Assembly (NCBI GenBank): GCA_005502445.1
Contig: SCPB01000003.1
Coordinates: 58,112-122,111 of the forward strand
Source of the DNA: Microbacteriaceae bacterium X2B
Lineage (GTDB): Bacteria; Actinomycetota; Actinomycetes; Actinomycetales; Microbacteriaceae
Direction of reading: 5' to 3'
DNA length: 64,000 nucleotides
Below are positions 8,347 to 15,641 of this stretch, one piece after another; position 1 is the stretch's first letter, and each line of letters begins with the position of its first letter. Under the pieces are notes generated by a model. That model did not search any database. It was not told the DNA's origin and saw only the letters and a list, made by a program, of their open reading frames with translations. The translations under genes were made by a program, and so were the position numbers.

Positions 8347-10205
8347 GCCGCGACCTCGCGAGCGAGCCTCATCACGACGGGTCTCCGCTCTACATCTCGA
8401 CGCCCGCTCCCGAGCTCGGCGATGCGGTGCGGGTGCGGATGCGCATCCCCCGCGAATACGGAACGGTCGCCGCCGTGACGGTGCGCTCCAATCCCGACCA
8501 CGAGCCGCGCTGGTCGCAGGCCGCGCTCGTCGCCTCGACGCCCGAGGCCGACTGGTGGGAGGCCGAGGTGCTCGTCGAGAACCCCGTGCACGGCTACCGC
8601 TGGCTGATCGCGCGCACCGACGGCTCGGCGCAATGGCTCACGAGCGCTGGCCTGAGCGACATCGAGCCGCGCGACGACGACGACTTCCGGATCGCGACGT
8701 ACGCGCCGCCGCCGGCGTGGGCGGCGGAGCAGGTCATGTATCAGGTGTTCCCCGATCGGTTCGCGCGTTCGGCGGCGGCCGGCTCCCGGCCGGTGCCCGA
8801 GTGGGCCGAACCCGCCGAGTGGGACGACGAGCCGATCGGCACGGGGCCGTCGGCCCCCATGCAATTCTTCGGCGGCGACCTCGATGGCATCGCCGACCAC
8901 CTCGACCACCTCGAGCGCCTCGGCGTGACGCTGTTGTACCTGACGCCGGTGTTCCCCGGCCGGTCGAATCATCGGTACGACGCGCATTCGTTCCACCACG
9001 TCGACCCGGTGCTGGGCGGCGATGAGGCGCTCGTGAGGCTCGTCGAGGCCGCGCACGAGCGCGGCATCCGCGTCATCGGCGACCTCACGAGCAATCACTC
9101 GGGCGATGCGCACGAGTGGTTCGAGGCATCCCGCGGCCGCCCGGGGGCTCCCGAAAGCGACTTCTACTACTGGCTCGACGACGCCCAGCTCGACTACGAG
9201 TCGTGGCTCGGCGTGCCGAGCCTGCCGAAATTCAACTGGAACTCGCGCGAGCTGCGCCGACGCTTCATCGAGGGGCAGGAATCGGTCGTGGCGAAGTGGC
9301 TGAAACCTCCGTTCTCGCTCGACGGCTGGCGCATCGACGTCGCCAACATGACCGGCCGCTACCGCGATGAGGATCTGAACGTCGAGGTGCGGCGGACGAT
9401 CCGCCGCACCATGATCGAGACGAACCCCGACACCGTGCTGTTCGCCGAGGTGACCAACGACGCGGCGAGCGACTTTCCCGGCGATGCCTGGCACGGAGCG
9501 ATGACCTACCCGAGCTTCACGCGCCCGGTGTGGTCGTGGCTGTGCGAGCCCGGCTCGCGCGACTGGTTCTTCGGGCTGCCGTACCCCGAGATCCCGCAGT
9601 GGTCGGGCGAGCAGGTGTACGAGTCGCACCGGCGCTTCACGGCCGCGTTCCCGTGGCGCACGCGTGTGTGCATGATGAACGCGCTCGACACGCACGATAC
9701 GGCGCGGTTCGCCACGTGGGCGCGGCCGGGTGCGGTGCCGGTCGCGGTGGGGCTCTCGATGATGCTCCCGGGCATTCCCGTCGTCTTCGCGGGCGACGAG
9801 TTCGGGCACACGGGCATCAACGGCGAGAACTCGCGCAGGACCATACCATGGAGCCGCGTCGACGCGCACGCCGACTCGATCGACCTCTACGCCGAGCTCA
9901 TCGGGCTGCGCCGCGCGCACCCCGCGCTGAGCCACGGCGGCATGCGCTGGCTGCACGCCGGCGACGATGCCCTCGTCTTCGCGCGCGAGAGTGCGGAGGA
10001 GACCGTGCTCGTGTGCGCCGCGCGCGGCGACGCCGATATCGCTCTCCCCGCCTCCGCGATCGCTGGTGACGCCGTGCGCCTGACTGGCACCGGCACGCTG
10101 AGGGATGCCCGAATCCGGTCTACCGGGATGTCCTTCACCGCCTGGATGCTCCCCGGCATCGCCCTGCCCGCGTTCGGCTCGGAGGAGGTTCCGCCGCCCC
10201 GCTGA
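8343..10205 (+). CDS. GH13 maltogenic amylase / cyclomaltodextrinase-like enzyme
   Basis: A 620-residue cytoplasmic GH13 enzyme. The first ~120 residues form an Ig-like N-terminal domain (LYISTPAPELGDAVRVRMR ... HGYRWLIARTDG) as in neopullulanase/maltogenic amylases. The catalytic barrel follows from about AEQVMYQVFPDRF. Region I is DLTSNH (247-252), the nucleophile is Asp332 in GWRIDVAN, the acid/base is Glu369 in LFAEVTND, and region IV is DTHDTARF (His451, Asp452). All catalytic residues are present. There is no signal peptide, so it works on maltodextrins already imported. The GTG start overlaps the malG stop; being last in the operon it should be co-induced. The family also contains debranching and cyclodextrin-degrading enzymes. 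Confidence 0.87.
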   Translation: MSRDLASEPHHDGSPLYISTPAPELGDAVRVRMRIPREYGTVAAVTVRSNPDHEPRWSQAALVASTPEADWWEAEVLVENPVHGYRWLIARTDGSAQWLTSAGLSDIEPRDDDDFRIATYAPPPAWAAEQVMYQVFPDRFARSAAAGSRPVPEWAEPAEWDDEPIGTGPSAPMQFFGGDLDGIADHLDHLERLGVTLLYLTPVFPGRSNHRYDAHSFHHVDPVLGGDEALVRLVEAAHERGIRVIGDLTSNHSGDAHEWFEASRGRPGAPESDFYYWLDDAQLDYESWLGVPSLPKFNWNSRELRRRFIEGQESVVAKWLKPPFSLDGWRIDVANMTGRYRDEDLNVEVRRTIRRTMIETNPDTVLFAEVTNDAASDFPGDAWHGAMTYPSFTRPVWSWLCEPGSRDWFFGLPYPEIPQWSGEQVYESHRRFTAAFPWRTRVCMMNALDTHDTARFATWARPGAVPVAVGLSMMLPGIPVVFAGDEFGHTGINGENSRRTIPWSRVDAHADSIDLYAELIGLRRAHPALSHGGMRWLHAGDDALVFARESAEETVLVCAARGDADIALPASAIAGDAVRLTGTGTLRDARIRSTGMSFTAWMLPGIALPAFGSEEVPPPR

Positions 10206-10297
10206 GGCGCGCTCGAGCGGGCTCCGGCTCGTTTCGACCGGTGCCGCCGCGGGTGCTAATCTTCTCTGGTGCCGTTGCCCGGTGGGGCGTCGGCAGC

Positions 10298-10369
<72 letters not shown>

Positions 10370-10414
10370 CTGATCTTCTCGATGCGACCGTTGGCCGCCT
10401 CCGGATGATCGCCC

Positions 10415-10488
10415 GGCGGGGTAGCTCAGGTGGTTAGAGCACACGGCTCATAATCGTGGTGTCGCGGGTTCGAGTCCCGCCCTCGCTA
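10415..10488 (+). tRNA. tRNA-Met (anticodon CAT)
   Basis: The structure begins GGCGGGG, has the D-arm TAGCTCAGGTGGTTAGAGC, anticodon CAT in GGCTCATAATCG, and the T-arm GCGGGTTCGAGTCCCGC. It looks like an elongator type because the first acceptor base pairs (G-T wobble) with its partner. It lies 45 bases after tRNA-Thr and the two are probably one transcript. Confidence 0.93.
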
Positions 10489-10517
10489 CTTCAGCGGTGT
10501 CTCAGGACAACCTGGAT

Positions 10518-10551
10518 GGGCGAACCCCCAGCGGCGGGTTCGCCCGTTTTT
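10518..10551 (+). terminator. Intrinsic terminator after the tRNA pair
   Basis: GGGCGAACCC and GGGTTCGCCC form a perfect 10-bp stem, followed directly by GTTTTT. This is one of the few hairpins here with a real U-tract. Confidence 0.85.
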
Positions 10552-10672
10552 CATTCCTTAGGCCTGATGGCTTCTGCTGGGATCGATGATCATCACGGCA
10601 TTCATGGTGTCGGGAATCGAACCCCGAGATGGGCCGACACCGCCGCCGGCTTCGCGGAACGTCGTCCGTACG

Positions 10673-10740
10673 CAATTCACACTGAAACGCGGACCTCGCA
10701 CGGGAAGAGCCGTGTGACGTGCGCGTTTCCGTGTGAATTG
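10673..10740. repeat. 68-bp imperfect palindrome downstream of the LysE gene
   Basis: The 19-base arms 10673-10691 and 10722-10740 are inverted copies with one mismatch. Inside, CACGG/CCGTG forms a second stem around a GAAGAG loop. It sits just past the stop of the leftward lysE-like gene. It could act as its terminator but is larger and more regular than needed, and may be a REP-like mobile palindrome. Confidence 0.65.
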
Positions 10741-10762
10741 GTGCTGACGGCCACTCGGCGCC

Positions 10763-11395
10763 CTACTTCTCGGTGAACGCGAGCGCCGTGCCGAAGCCCA
10801 CGAAGGCCAGCCCCGTGACCGCGTCGATGCCGCGCTGCGTGCTCTCGCGGGCCATCCACCGCCGCAGCGCCTGCGCGCCGAGGATCAGCGCCGTGAACCA
10901 CACCATGCTCTCGACGGCGTGGATGCTCGCAAGCGCCGCCCCGAAGAGCGCCGCCGGCACGTCGGCCGGCAGGAACGCCGGCAGCACTGCGACGTAGAAC
11001 ACCGCGACCTTCGGGTTCAGCAGCGTCGTGAGCAGCCCCTTCGTCGCGGCGGCGCGGATGCTCGGTGCCGGCATCGAGACGGCCTCGGCGGCGACGTGCG
11101 CGGGCCGGAATGCCGACCACAGCATCCGTGCCCCCAGGTAGACGAGGTAGACCGCGCCGACGACCTTGAGCACCGTGAAGGCGAGGCTCGACAGGGCGAA
11201 GAGCGCCGAGAGGCCGAGCGAGGCGGCGAGGCCCCAGACGAGCGCGCCGAGGCAGATGCCCGCGCCCGCGGCGAAGGCGGCACCCCGGCCGTGGCGCAGG
11301 GCGGCATGCAGCACGAGGGCGGAGTCCATGCCGGGGGTGATCGTCAGCAGCGCGGCGACGATCGCGAACTGCCAGAGGGCCTCGAACGCGGTCAC
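10763..11395 (-). CDS. LysE/RhtB family amino-acid exporter
   Basis: A 210-residue membrane protein with about six hydrophobic segments. It has the family signatures TPGMDSALVL near the N-terminus, GAVYLVYLGARMLWSA in the middle and LLNPKVAVFYVAVLPAF after it. Members export amino acids such as lysine, threonine or homoserine; the substrate cannot be read from sequence. The GTG at 11395 is chosen because the protein then begins directly at the first membrane segment and because a TACGAT box lies seven bases upstream (11403-11408), consistent with a leaderless transcript. It is not in an operon with its neighbours. Confidence 0.87.
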   Translation of the reverse strand: MTAFEALWQFAIVAALLTITPGMDSALVLHAALRHGRGAAFAAGAGICLGALVWGLAASLGLSALFALSSLAFTVLKVVGAVYLVYLGARMLWSAFRPAHVAAEAVSMPAPSIRAAATKGLLTTLLNPKVAVFYVAVLPAFLPADVPAALFGAALASIHAVESMVWFTALILGAQALRRWMARESTQRGIDAVTGLAFVGFGTALAFTEK

Positions 11396-11444
11396 GATCG
11401 CGATCGTAGTGCGCCGAGCGGGCGGGGTGGGCGCCGACCGGGCC

Positions 11445-12026
11445 TCAGTAGTCGCCGTAGACCTCGAGCATGAGCAGCTGCAGGTCGGCCTTGACGCCCT
11501 CGATCGCCTGGCGCTGCTCCTCCTCCGAGACGGTGACGACCGATGCACGGGGGATCAACCGGGCGTGCACGAGCTCGGCGAGCACGTCGTCGCGGGCGCG
11601 CTGCGCGAGCTCGAGCATCACGTCGTCGTCCTCGCGCGTGGCGCGCAGGCGCTCGACGACGCCGGTCAGCGTCCGTCGCCGGGCATCGATGCGCGCGGCC
11701 TCCTCGCGATCGCGCGCGGCTCGGGCCCGCTGCGAGCGCGCGCGCGAGCTCCCGGTCGAGGGCCGGGGCTGGGCGGCGAGGTGCTCCGCGGTCGTGCTCA
11801 GCTCGGTGACGAGGGCGTCGACCGAGCGCCGGCCGATGGCGACCGCGGCGTCGTCGCTCCACGGCTCGCCGTCGCGGATCGTCGTGAGGATCATGCCGTT
11901 CTTGATCGCGAGCCGCAGGGCCGAGACGGCGACCAGATGGCCCTCGTCGACGAGGTGGGGAAGGTCGAGCGGGCGCTCGTCGAAGGGTGGTGCGGCGGGG
12001 CGGGTGCGGGCAGTCCAGGGGCGCAT
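11445..12026 (-). CDS. Hypothetical protein, likely conserved in the family
   Basis: I do not recognise this 193-residue protein. It has no signal peptide or transmembrane helix. The N-terminal half includes AIKNGMILTTIRDGEPWSDD, the centre is very rich in Arg, Ala and Glu and probably helical or coiled-coil (about residues 90-125), and the C-terminus (EEEQRQAIEGVKADLQLLM) is also helical, ending LEVYGDY. Base composition matches its neighbours, so I think it is a real resident gene. The ATG at 12026 has an AAGGT sequence six bases upstream; an ATG at 12056 lacks one. It is divergent from the peptide gene at 12236. Confidence 0.6.
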   Translation of the reverse strand: MRPWTARTRPAAPPFDERPLDLPHLVDEGHLVAVSALRLAIKNGMILTTIRDGEPWSDDAAVAIGRRSVDALVTELSTTAEHLAAQPRPSTGSSRARSQRARAARDREEAARIDARRRTLTGVVERLRATREDDDVMLELAQRARDDVLAELVHARLIPRASVVTVSEEEQRQAIEGVKADLQLLMLEVYGDY

Positions 12027-12152
12027 GACGACCTTCTCGGTTCGAGGGGGCGGCATTCAGGCTACGCGGCGCGCGCGAGCGGCGGCGTGCCCGCGGCCGG
12101 TTCCACGTCGATCCGCGAAGAATGCCGCGACACGCCGAAACACTAGATGTAG

Positions 12153-12176
12153 GGGAATGACACGACTGTCATTCCC
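12153..12176. promoter_or_regulatory. Perfect 10-bp inverted repeat (operator) overlapping the -35 of the peptide gene
   Basis: GGGAATGACA-CGAC-TGTCATTCCC is a perfect inverted repeat. It covers the -35 hexamer and half of the spacer of the promoter at 12157-12186, the classical site for a dimeric repressor (TGACA-N4-TGTCA core). It would also fold as a hairpin in DNA, but it is upstream of the expected RNA start. Confidence 0.65.
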
Positions 12177-12186
12177 GTTATATAGT
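12157..12186 (+). promoter_or_regulatory. Strong promoter of the 27-residue peptide gene
   Basis: ATGACA (-35, 12157-12162) and TATAGT (-10, 12181-12186) are separated by 18 bases; each hexamer matches consensus at five of six positions. The AT-rich TTATATAGTG is striking in this GC-rich DNA. The predicted leader is about 40 bases. Confidence 0.65.
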
Positions 12187-12235
12187 GTGACTCCATCGCC
12201 GATTCGGGCGGAGATCAGACGACAGGAGGTCCGCA

Positions 12236-12319
12236 ATGGACAACGACAACGAGACCGTGGGCGGCTACGCGGTGCCCGTCGACCCGATGGATCTGCTGCA
12301 GTGCGAGAGCTGCCAGTAG
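12236..12319 (+). CDS. 27-residue Cys-containing small peptide, possible RiPP precursor or signal peptide
   Basis: The peptide begins MDNDNETVGGYAVPV and ends DLLQCESCQ. It has a very acidic N-terminus, a Gly-Gly at residues 9-10 followed by YAVPVDPMDLL, and a C-terminal Cys23-Glu-Ser-Cys26-Gln. The AGGAGG ribosome binding site (12224-12229) is perfect with a six-base spacer. Promoter, operator palindrome and downstream hairpin all frame exactly this ORF, so I consider it a real, separately controlled gene despite its size. The layout (acidic leader, Gly-Gly, short Cys-ended core) recalls ribosomally made peptide precursors, but I recognise no known family. The next gene, a phosphotransferase-like kinase, is a possible partner. 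Metal or redox sensing through the CxxC is an alternative. Confidence 0.7.
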   Translation: MDNDNETVGGYAVPVDPMDLLQCESCQ

Positions 12320-12340
12320 TCATCGGCACACACCGACTTC

Positions 12341-12381
12341 GCGAAGCCCCGGTTCACCACTGATGGTGACCGGGGCTTCGC
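12341..12381 (+). terminator. Strong hairpin after the peptide gene
   Basis: GCGAAGCCCCGG...TCACCA pairs with TGGTGACCGGGGCTTCGC over 17-18 bp with one bulged T, 22 bases after the stop. There is no clear U-tract. It probably ends the peptide transcript or limits read-through into the kinase gene. Confidence 0.7.
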
Positions 12382-12450
12382 CCGTATCCGGGGCCCGCGT
12401 CGTTCGAATCCGAGCCCCCGCCGCCCGCCCGCCCACCGAGGAGAACCGCC

Positions 12451-13335
12451 GTGTACCGCGCCCCTGACAGCGTCGTCGAGGAGATCGCGTCCGATGCCGA
12501 GGCGCTCGACCGCGTGCACCGCGTGCTCGGGCCCGTCGACGTCGTCGCCGACCGCTCGTGGGCGCACGGCGAGGCGCGCGTGCTCGAGGTGCGCACCCGC
12601 GGCGACGAGCACGCGATCGTGAAGTGGCACCGCGGCGGCCGCAACTACCACCGCGAGCTCTCGACGTACCAGCTGTATGTGCCGGCGCTCGGCGGTGACG
12701 CCCCGCGCCTCGTCGCGAGCGACGACCGGCTGCAGCTGCTCATCCTGTCGCGCGTGCCCGGCGCGCTCGTCGAGGGCTCCGATGCCGAGCACGACCCCGT
12801 CGTGCACGTCCGCGCGGGCGAGGTGCTGCGCCGCCTGCACGACTCGGCGCCCGCGATCGTCAACGACCGCTTCGGCGACACCGTGATGTCGAAGTTCGCG
12901 TACTGGTCCGACCGCATCGGCGATGCCGCGAGCGGGGCCGAGCTCGAGATCGCTCGGCGCATCGCGGCGACCTCGCTCGATCTCGGGCCGCTGCCGATGG
13001 TGCCCGCTCATCGCGACAACTCCTGCCGCAATTGGATGCTCGGCCCCGACGGCCACGTCCGCCTCATCGACTTCGCCGCCGTCGAGCTCGAGCCGTGGGC
13101 CGTCGACCTGTTCCGCCTCGAGCAGCGCGAGTGGCTCGACGCCCCGCTGCTGCGCGAGGCCTTCCTCGACGGCTACGGGCGCCGCCCCGACGAGCGCGAC
13201 CGGGCCGTGCTGCATGCCTTCCACGCCGTCAGCGCCGTCTCGACGATCGTCTGGGCGCTCGATCACGGCGACGCGGCCTTCGCGGCCCACGGCCGCGAGA
13301 TGCTCGACCGACTGCTCGGCGAGACGCTCTACTGA
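12451..13335 (+). CDS. Aminoglycoside phosphotransferase (APH)-fold kinase
   Basis: A 294-residue soluble protein of the APH/choline kinase-like fold. The N-lobe carries the likely ATP-binding lysine in AIVKWH. The catalytic segment is PAHRDNSCRNWML (His187, Asp189, Asn194), equivalent to the family's HGDxxxxN brace, and the metal-binding Asp is in RLIDFAAVE. Gly of HGD is replaced by Arg (HRD), as in eukaryotic-type kinases. Substrates of this superfamily range from antibiotics to small metabolites and peptides; nothing here identifies it as a resistance enzyme. The GTG start has a GAGGAG site seven bases upstream. It lies 131 bases after the small peptide gene with a hairpin in between, so cotranscription is uncertain. 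Confidence 0.75.
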   Translation: MYRAPDSVVEEIASDAEALDRVHRVLGPVDVVADRSWAHGEARVLEVRTRGDEHAIVKWHRGGRNYHRELSTYQLYVPALGGDAPRLVASDDRLQLLILSRVPGALVEGSDAEHDPVVHVRAGEVLRRLHDSAPAIVNDRFGDTVMSKFAYWSDRIGDAASGAELEIARRIAATSLDLGPLPMVPAHRDNSCRNWMLGPDGHVRLIDFAAVELEPWAVDLFRLEQREWLDAPLLREAFLDGYGRRPDERDRAVLHAFHAVSAVSTIVWALDHGDAAFAAHGREMLDRLLGETLY

Positions 13336-13384
13336 GGCATAGCGGCCCGAGCCGAGCATCCGGTGCCGTGCCTAGACTGGTGTC

Positions 13385-13834
13385 GTGCCCGTTGATCCCG
13401 CTCTGACCGAGCGCGCGTTCGCGCCCGTCGCTCCCTACCTCGTGGGGCGCGAGAAGGTGCGCGAGTTCGCCCGCGCCGTGCTCGCGACCGCCGCCATCCA
13501 CCACGACCCCGAGGCTGCGCGCGCCGCCGGATTCGCCGACGTCGTCGCGCCGCCGACGTTCCCGATCGTCGTCGCCGAGGCCACCCTGCAGCAGCTGCTC
13601 GCCGAGCCCGATGCGGGCATCGACTTCGGCCGCGTCGTGCACGGCGACCAGCGGTTCAGCTACACGCGCCCGCTCGTCGCCGGCGACGAACTCACGGCGA
13701 CGCTGCGCGTGACGAGCATCAAGAGCCTCGGCGGCAACAGCATGATCACGAGCGAGACCGCGATGGTCGACGCCGCAGGCGCGCACGTCGTGACGAGCAT
13801 CTCGACGCTCGTCGTGCGGGGGGAGGACTCATGA
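13385..13834 (+). CDS. MaoC/FAS1-like dehydratase, N-terminal-type subunit (HadA/HadC-like)
   Basis: A 149-residue protein with the hot-dog fold of the MaoC-like N-terminal dehydratase domain (PTFPIVVAEA ... FGRVVHGDQRFSYTRPLVAGDELTA). In actinobacteria these pair with a catalytic MaoC subunit to form a (3R)-hydroxyacyl thioester dehydratase; this subunit lacks the catalytic Asp/His motif and is structural. A TAGACT -10 box (13373-13378) lies six bases before the GTG, suggesting a leaderless mRNA. The stop overlaps the start of the next gene (ATGA), as expected for a heterodimer. It precedes murB, a common actinobacterial arrangement. Confidence 0.85.
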   Translation: MPVDPALTERAFAPVAPYLVGREKVREFARAVLATAAIHHDPEAARAAGFADVVAPPTFPIVVAEATLQQLLAEPDAGIDFGRVVHGDQRFSYTRPLVAGDELTATLRVTSIKSLGGNSMITSETAMVDAAGAHVVTSISTLVVRGEDS

Positions 13835-14247
13835 GCGCCGCGGCCCTGCAGCTCGAGGTCGGCCAGGTCGTGGCCGAGCGCACCTACGCGATCAGCCGCG
13901 ACTCGCTCGTCCGCTACGCCGGCGCGAGCGGAGACTTCAACCCCATCCACTACCGCGACGACGTCGCCGCGGTCGTCGGTCTGCCGGGCGTTCTCGCCCA
14001 CGGCATGCTGACGATGGGCGTCGCAGTGCAGCCGGTCGTCGACTGGCTGGATGCCCGCGGCTGGGTCAGCGACTACCAGGTGCGGTTCACGCGCCCCGTC
14101 GTCGTCGACCCCGAGACCGGAGCCGAGATCACCGTCGTGGCGACCGTCGCCGCCGTCGACGAGACCGGCGGCCGCATCGACCTGACCGTGCGCGTCGGCG
14201 GGCAGACCGTGCTCGGCAAGGCGCAGGTGCGCGTCACCGCGCTCTGA
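13831..14247 (+). CDS. MaoC-family dehydratase, catalytic subunit (HadB-like)
   Basis: A 138-residue hot-dog hydratase/dehydratase. It carries the R-hydratase motif YAGASGDFNPIHYRDD followed by GLPGVLAHGMLTMG, in which the Asp and His (SGDFNPIH) form the catalytic pair. It should dehydrate (3R)-hydroxyacyl thioesters together with the overlapping upstream subunit. Translational coupling through ATGA (13831-13834) supports a stoichiometric complex. Whether it serves fatty-acid synthesis or another acyl pathway is not shown by the sequence. Confidence 0.87.
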   Translation: MSAAALQLEVGQVVAERTYAISRDSLVRYAGASGDFNPIHYRDDVAAVVGLPGVLAHGMLTMGVAVQPVVDWLDARGWVSDYQVRFTRPVVVDPETGAEITVVATVAAVDETGGRIDLTVRVGGQTVLGKAQVRVTAL

Positions 14248-14273
14248 GCATCCGGCCCGACGACGGAGACCCC

Positions 14274-15395
14274 GTGACAGCCTTCCGCGAGAGCGAGCCG
14301 CTCGCCCCGCGCACGACGTTGCGCGTGGGCGGCCCCGCGGCACGGCTGGTCGAGGCCACGACGGCCGACGATCTGGTCGACGCCGTGCTCGAGGCGCGCG
14401 ACTCAGGCGACGACTGGCTCGTGCTCGGCGGCGGCTCGAACGTCGTCATCGGCGACGACGGCGTCGACGGCACCGTGATCGTCGCCGCCTCGCGGGGCAT
14501 CGAGCGACTGCCGGATGCGCCCGGCTCGAGCCGGGCGATCCGCCTGCGCGTGCAGGCGGGGGAGCCCTGGGACGAGCTCGTGGCCCGCACCGTCGAGAAC
14601 GGGTGGGCGGGGCTGGAGGCGATGTCGGGCATCCCCGGGTCGACGGGCGCAGCCCCGATCCAGAACATCGGCGCCTACGGGCAGGAGGTCGCCGAGAGTC
14701 TCGTCGCCGTCGAGGTGCTCGACGACGACGGCCAGCGGCGCACGCTGCCCGCGCCCGCGCTGAGGCTCGGCTACCGCTCGAGCGTGCTCAAGCACGGCGG
14801 CACCCGCGCGGTCGTGCTGAGCGTCGACCTCGCCCTCGAGGCGAGCCCGGATGCCCGCAGCCGGCCGATCCGGTACGCGCAGCTCGCCGAGGCCCTCGGT
14901 GTCGATCTCGGCCAGAGCGCCCCGCTGGTCGGCGTGCGCGCGGCCGTGCTGCGGCTGCGGTCGTCGAAGGGCATGGTGCTCGACGCCGCCGACCCCGACT
15001 CGGTGAGCGCCGGCTCGTTCTTCACCAACCCGATCGTGAGCGAGTCGTTCGCGCGCACGCTGCCGGTCGAGGCGCCGCGCTTCGTCGTCGAGCCCGAGCC
15101 GCCGACGCTCGCGGTGCCGCTCGGCAGCGACCCCGTTCGACCGCCGGTCCCGATCGAGCGGCACGTGAAGCTGAGCGCCGCGTGGCTCATCGAGCGCGCG
15201 AGCATCGTTCGCGGCTTCGCGCTGCCGGGATCGCGCGCCGCGGTGTCGAAGAAACACACGCTCGCGCTCGTCAACACGGGCGGGGCGACGGCCGCGGAGA
15301 TCGCGCAGCTCGCGCGGTACATCCAGACGCGCGTCATGAGCGAGTTCGGCGTCGTGCTGCAGCCCGAGCCAGTGCTCGTCGGCCTCGAGCTGTAG
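14274..15395 (+). CDS. murB: UDP-N-acetylenolpyruvoylglucosamine reductase
   Basis: A 373-residue cytoplasmic flavoenzyme that reduces enolpyruvyl-UDP-GlcNAc to UDP-MurNAc in peptidoglycan synthesis. The FAD-binding N-terminus has TTLRVGGPAARL and LGGGSNVVIGDDG; the second flavin motif is GIPGSTGAAPIQNIGAYGQE. The catalytic serine is Ser248 in SAGSFFTNP, and the C-terminal glutamate is in VLQPEPVLVG. It begins with GTG after a GGAG site. It follows the two MaoC genes by 26 bases and probably forms one operon with them. Confidence 0.95.
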   Translation: MTAFRESEPLAPRTTLRVGGPAARLVEATTADDLVDAVLEARDSGDDWLVLGGGSNVVIGDDGVDGTVIVAASRGIERLPDAPGSSRAIRLRVQAGEPWDELVARTVENGWAGLEAMSGIPGSTGAAPIQNIGAYGQEVAESLVAVEVLDDDGQRRTLPAPALRLGYRSSVLKHGGTRAVVLSVDLALEASPDARSRPIRYAQLAEALGVDLGQSAPLVGVRAAVLRLRSSKGMVLDAADPDSVSAGSFFTNPIVSESFARTLPVEAPRFVVEPEPPTLAVPLGSDPVRPPVPIERHVKLSAAWLIERASIVRGFALPGSRAAVSKKHTLALVNTGGATAAEIAQLARYIQTRVMSEFGVVLQPEPVLVGLEL

Positions 15396-15530
15396 CGCTA
15401 CCCGAAAGTCACTCCCCCGGCGCGTGCCGGCAACAACCCAGAACTCGGGGTGCAAATGCGGAGATTCAGAATTCAGTTGCTCTTGAACGCACCGATCGTC
15501 TGCACGGTGACGACCGTCCATGTGTTGTTC

Positions 15531-15641
15531 GTCACCTCGGTGAAGACCGTGGAGTCGCACGTCTCGGCGGTGCTGCGAAAACGTCAACTCTCCTCCTGCC
15601 ACGAGCTCACCGCCTGGGCACTCGCGCGCCGCCCGCTCTAA
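15531..15641 (+). pseudogene. C-terminal remnant of a LuxR-family regulator
   Basis: The last 35 codons before the stop at 15641 read SVKTVESHVSAVLRK followed by RQLSSCHELTAWA, which is the second half of a LuxR/FixJ DNA-binding helix-turn-helix (normal form: SxKTVExHVSxILRKLxxxSRxEL). Nothing upstream in any frame resembles the rest of such a protein. It is thus a truncated relic. A 63-codon reading that begins at 15450 includes it, but its first ~27 residues look random. Confidence 0.7.

Noticed and set aside
10606..10641. tRNA-like 3' end on the minus strand (GGTTCGATTCCCGACACCA) suggesting a tRNA remnant or attachment site
   Set aside because: The T-stem does not pair properly, no anticodon or D-arm is present, and the sequence matches neither neighbouring tRNA. 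A chance hairpin (GGTGTCGG/CCGACACC) explains it as well.
12451..13335. Calling the APH-fold kinase an antibiotic-resistance gene
   Set aside because: The HGD motif is HRD here, the sequence has no feature specific to known aminoglycoside kinases, and the fold covers many metabolic kinases.
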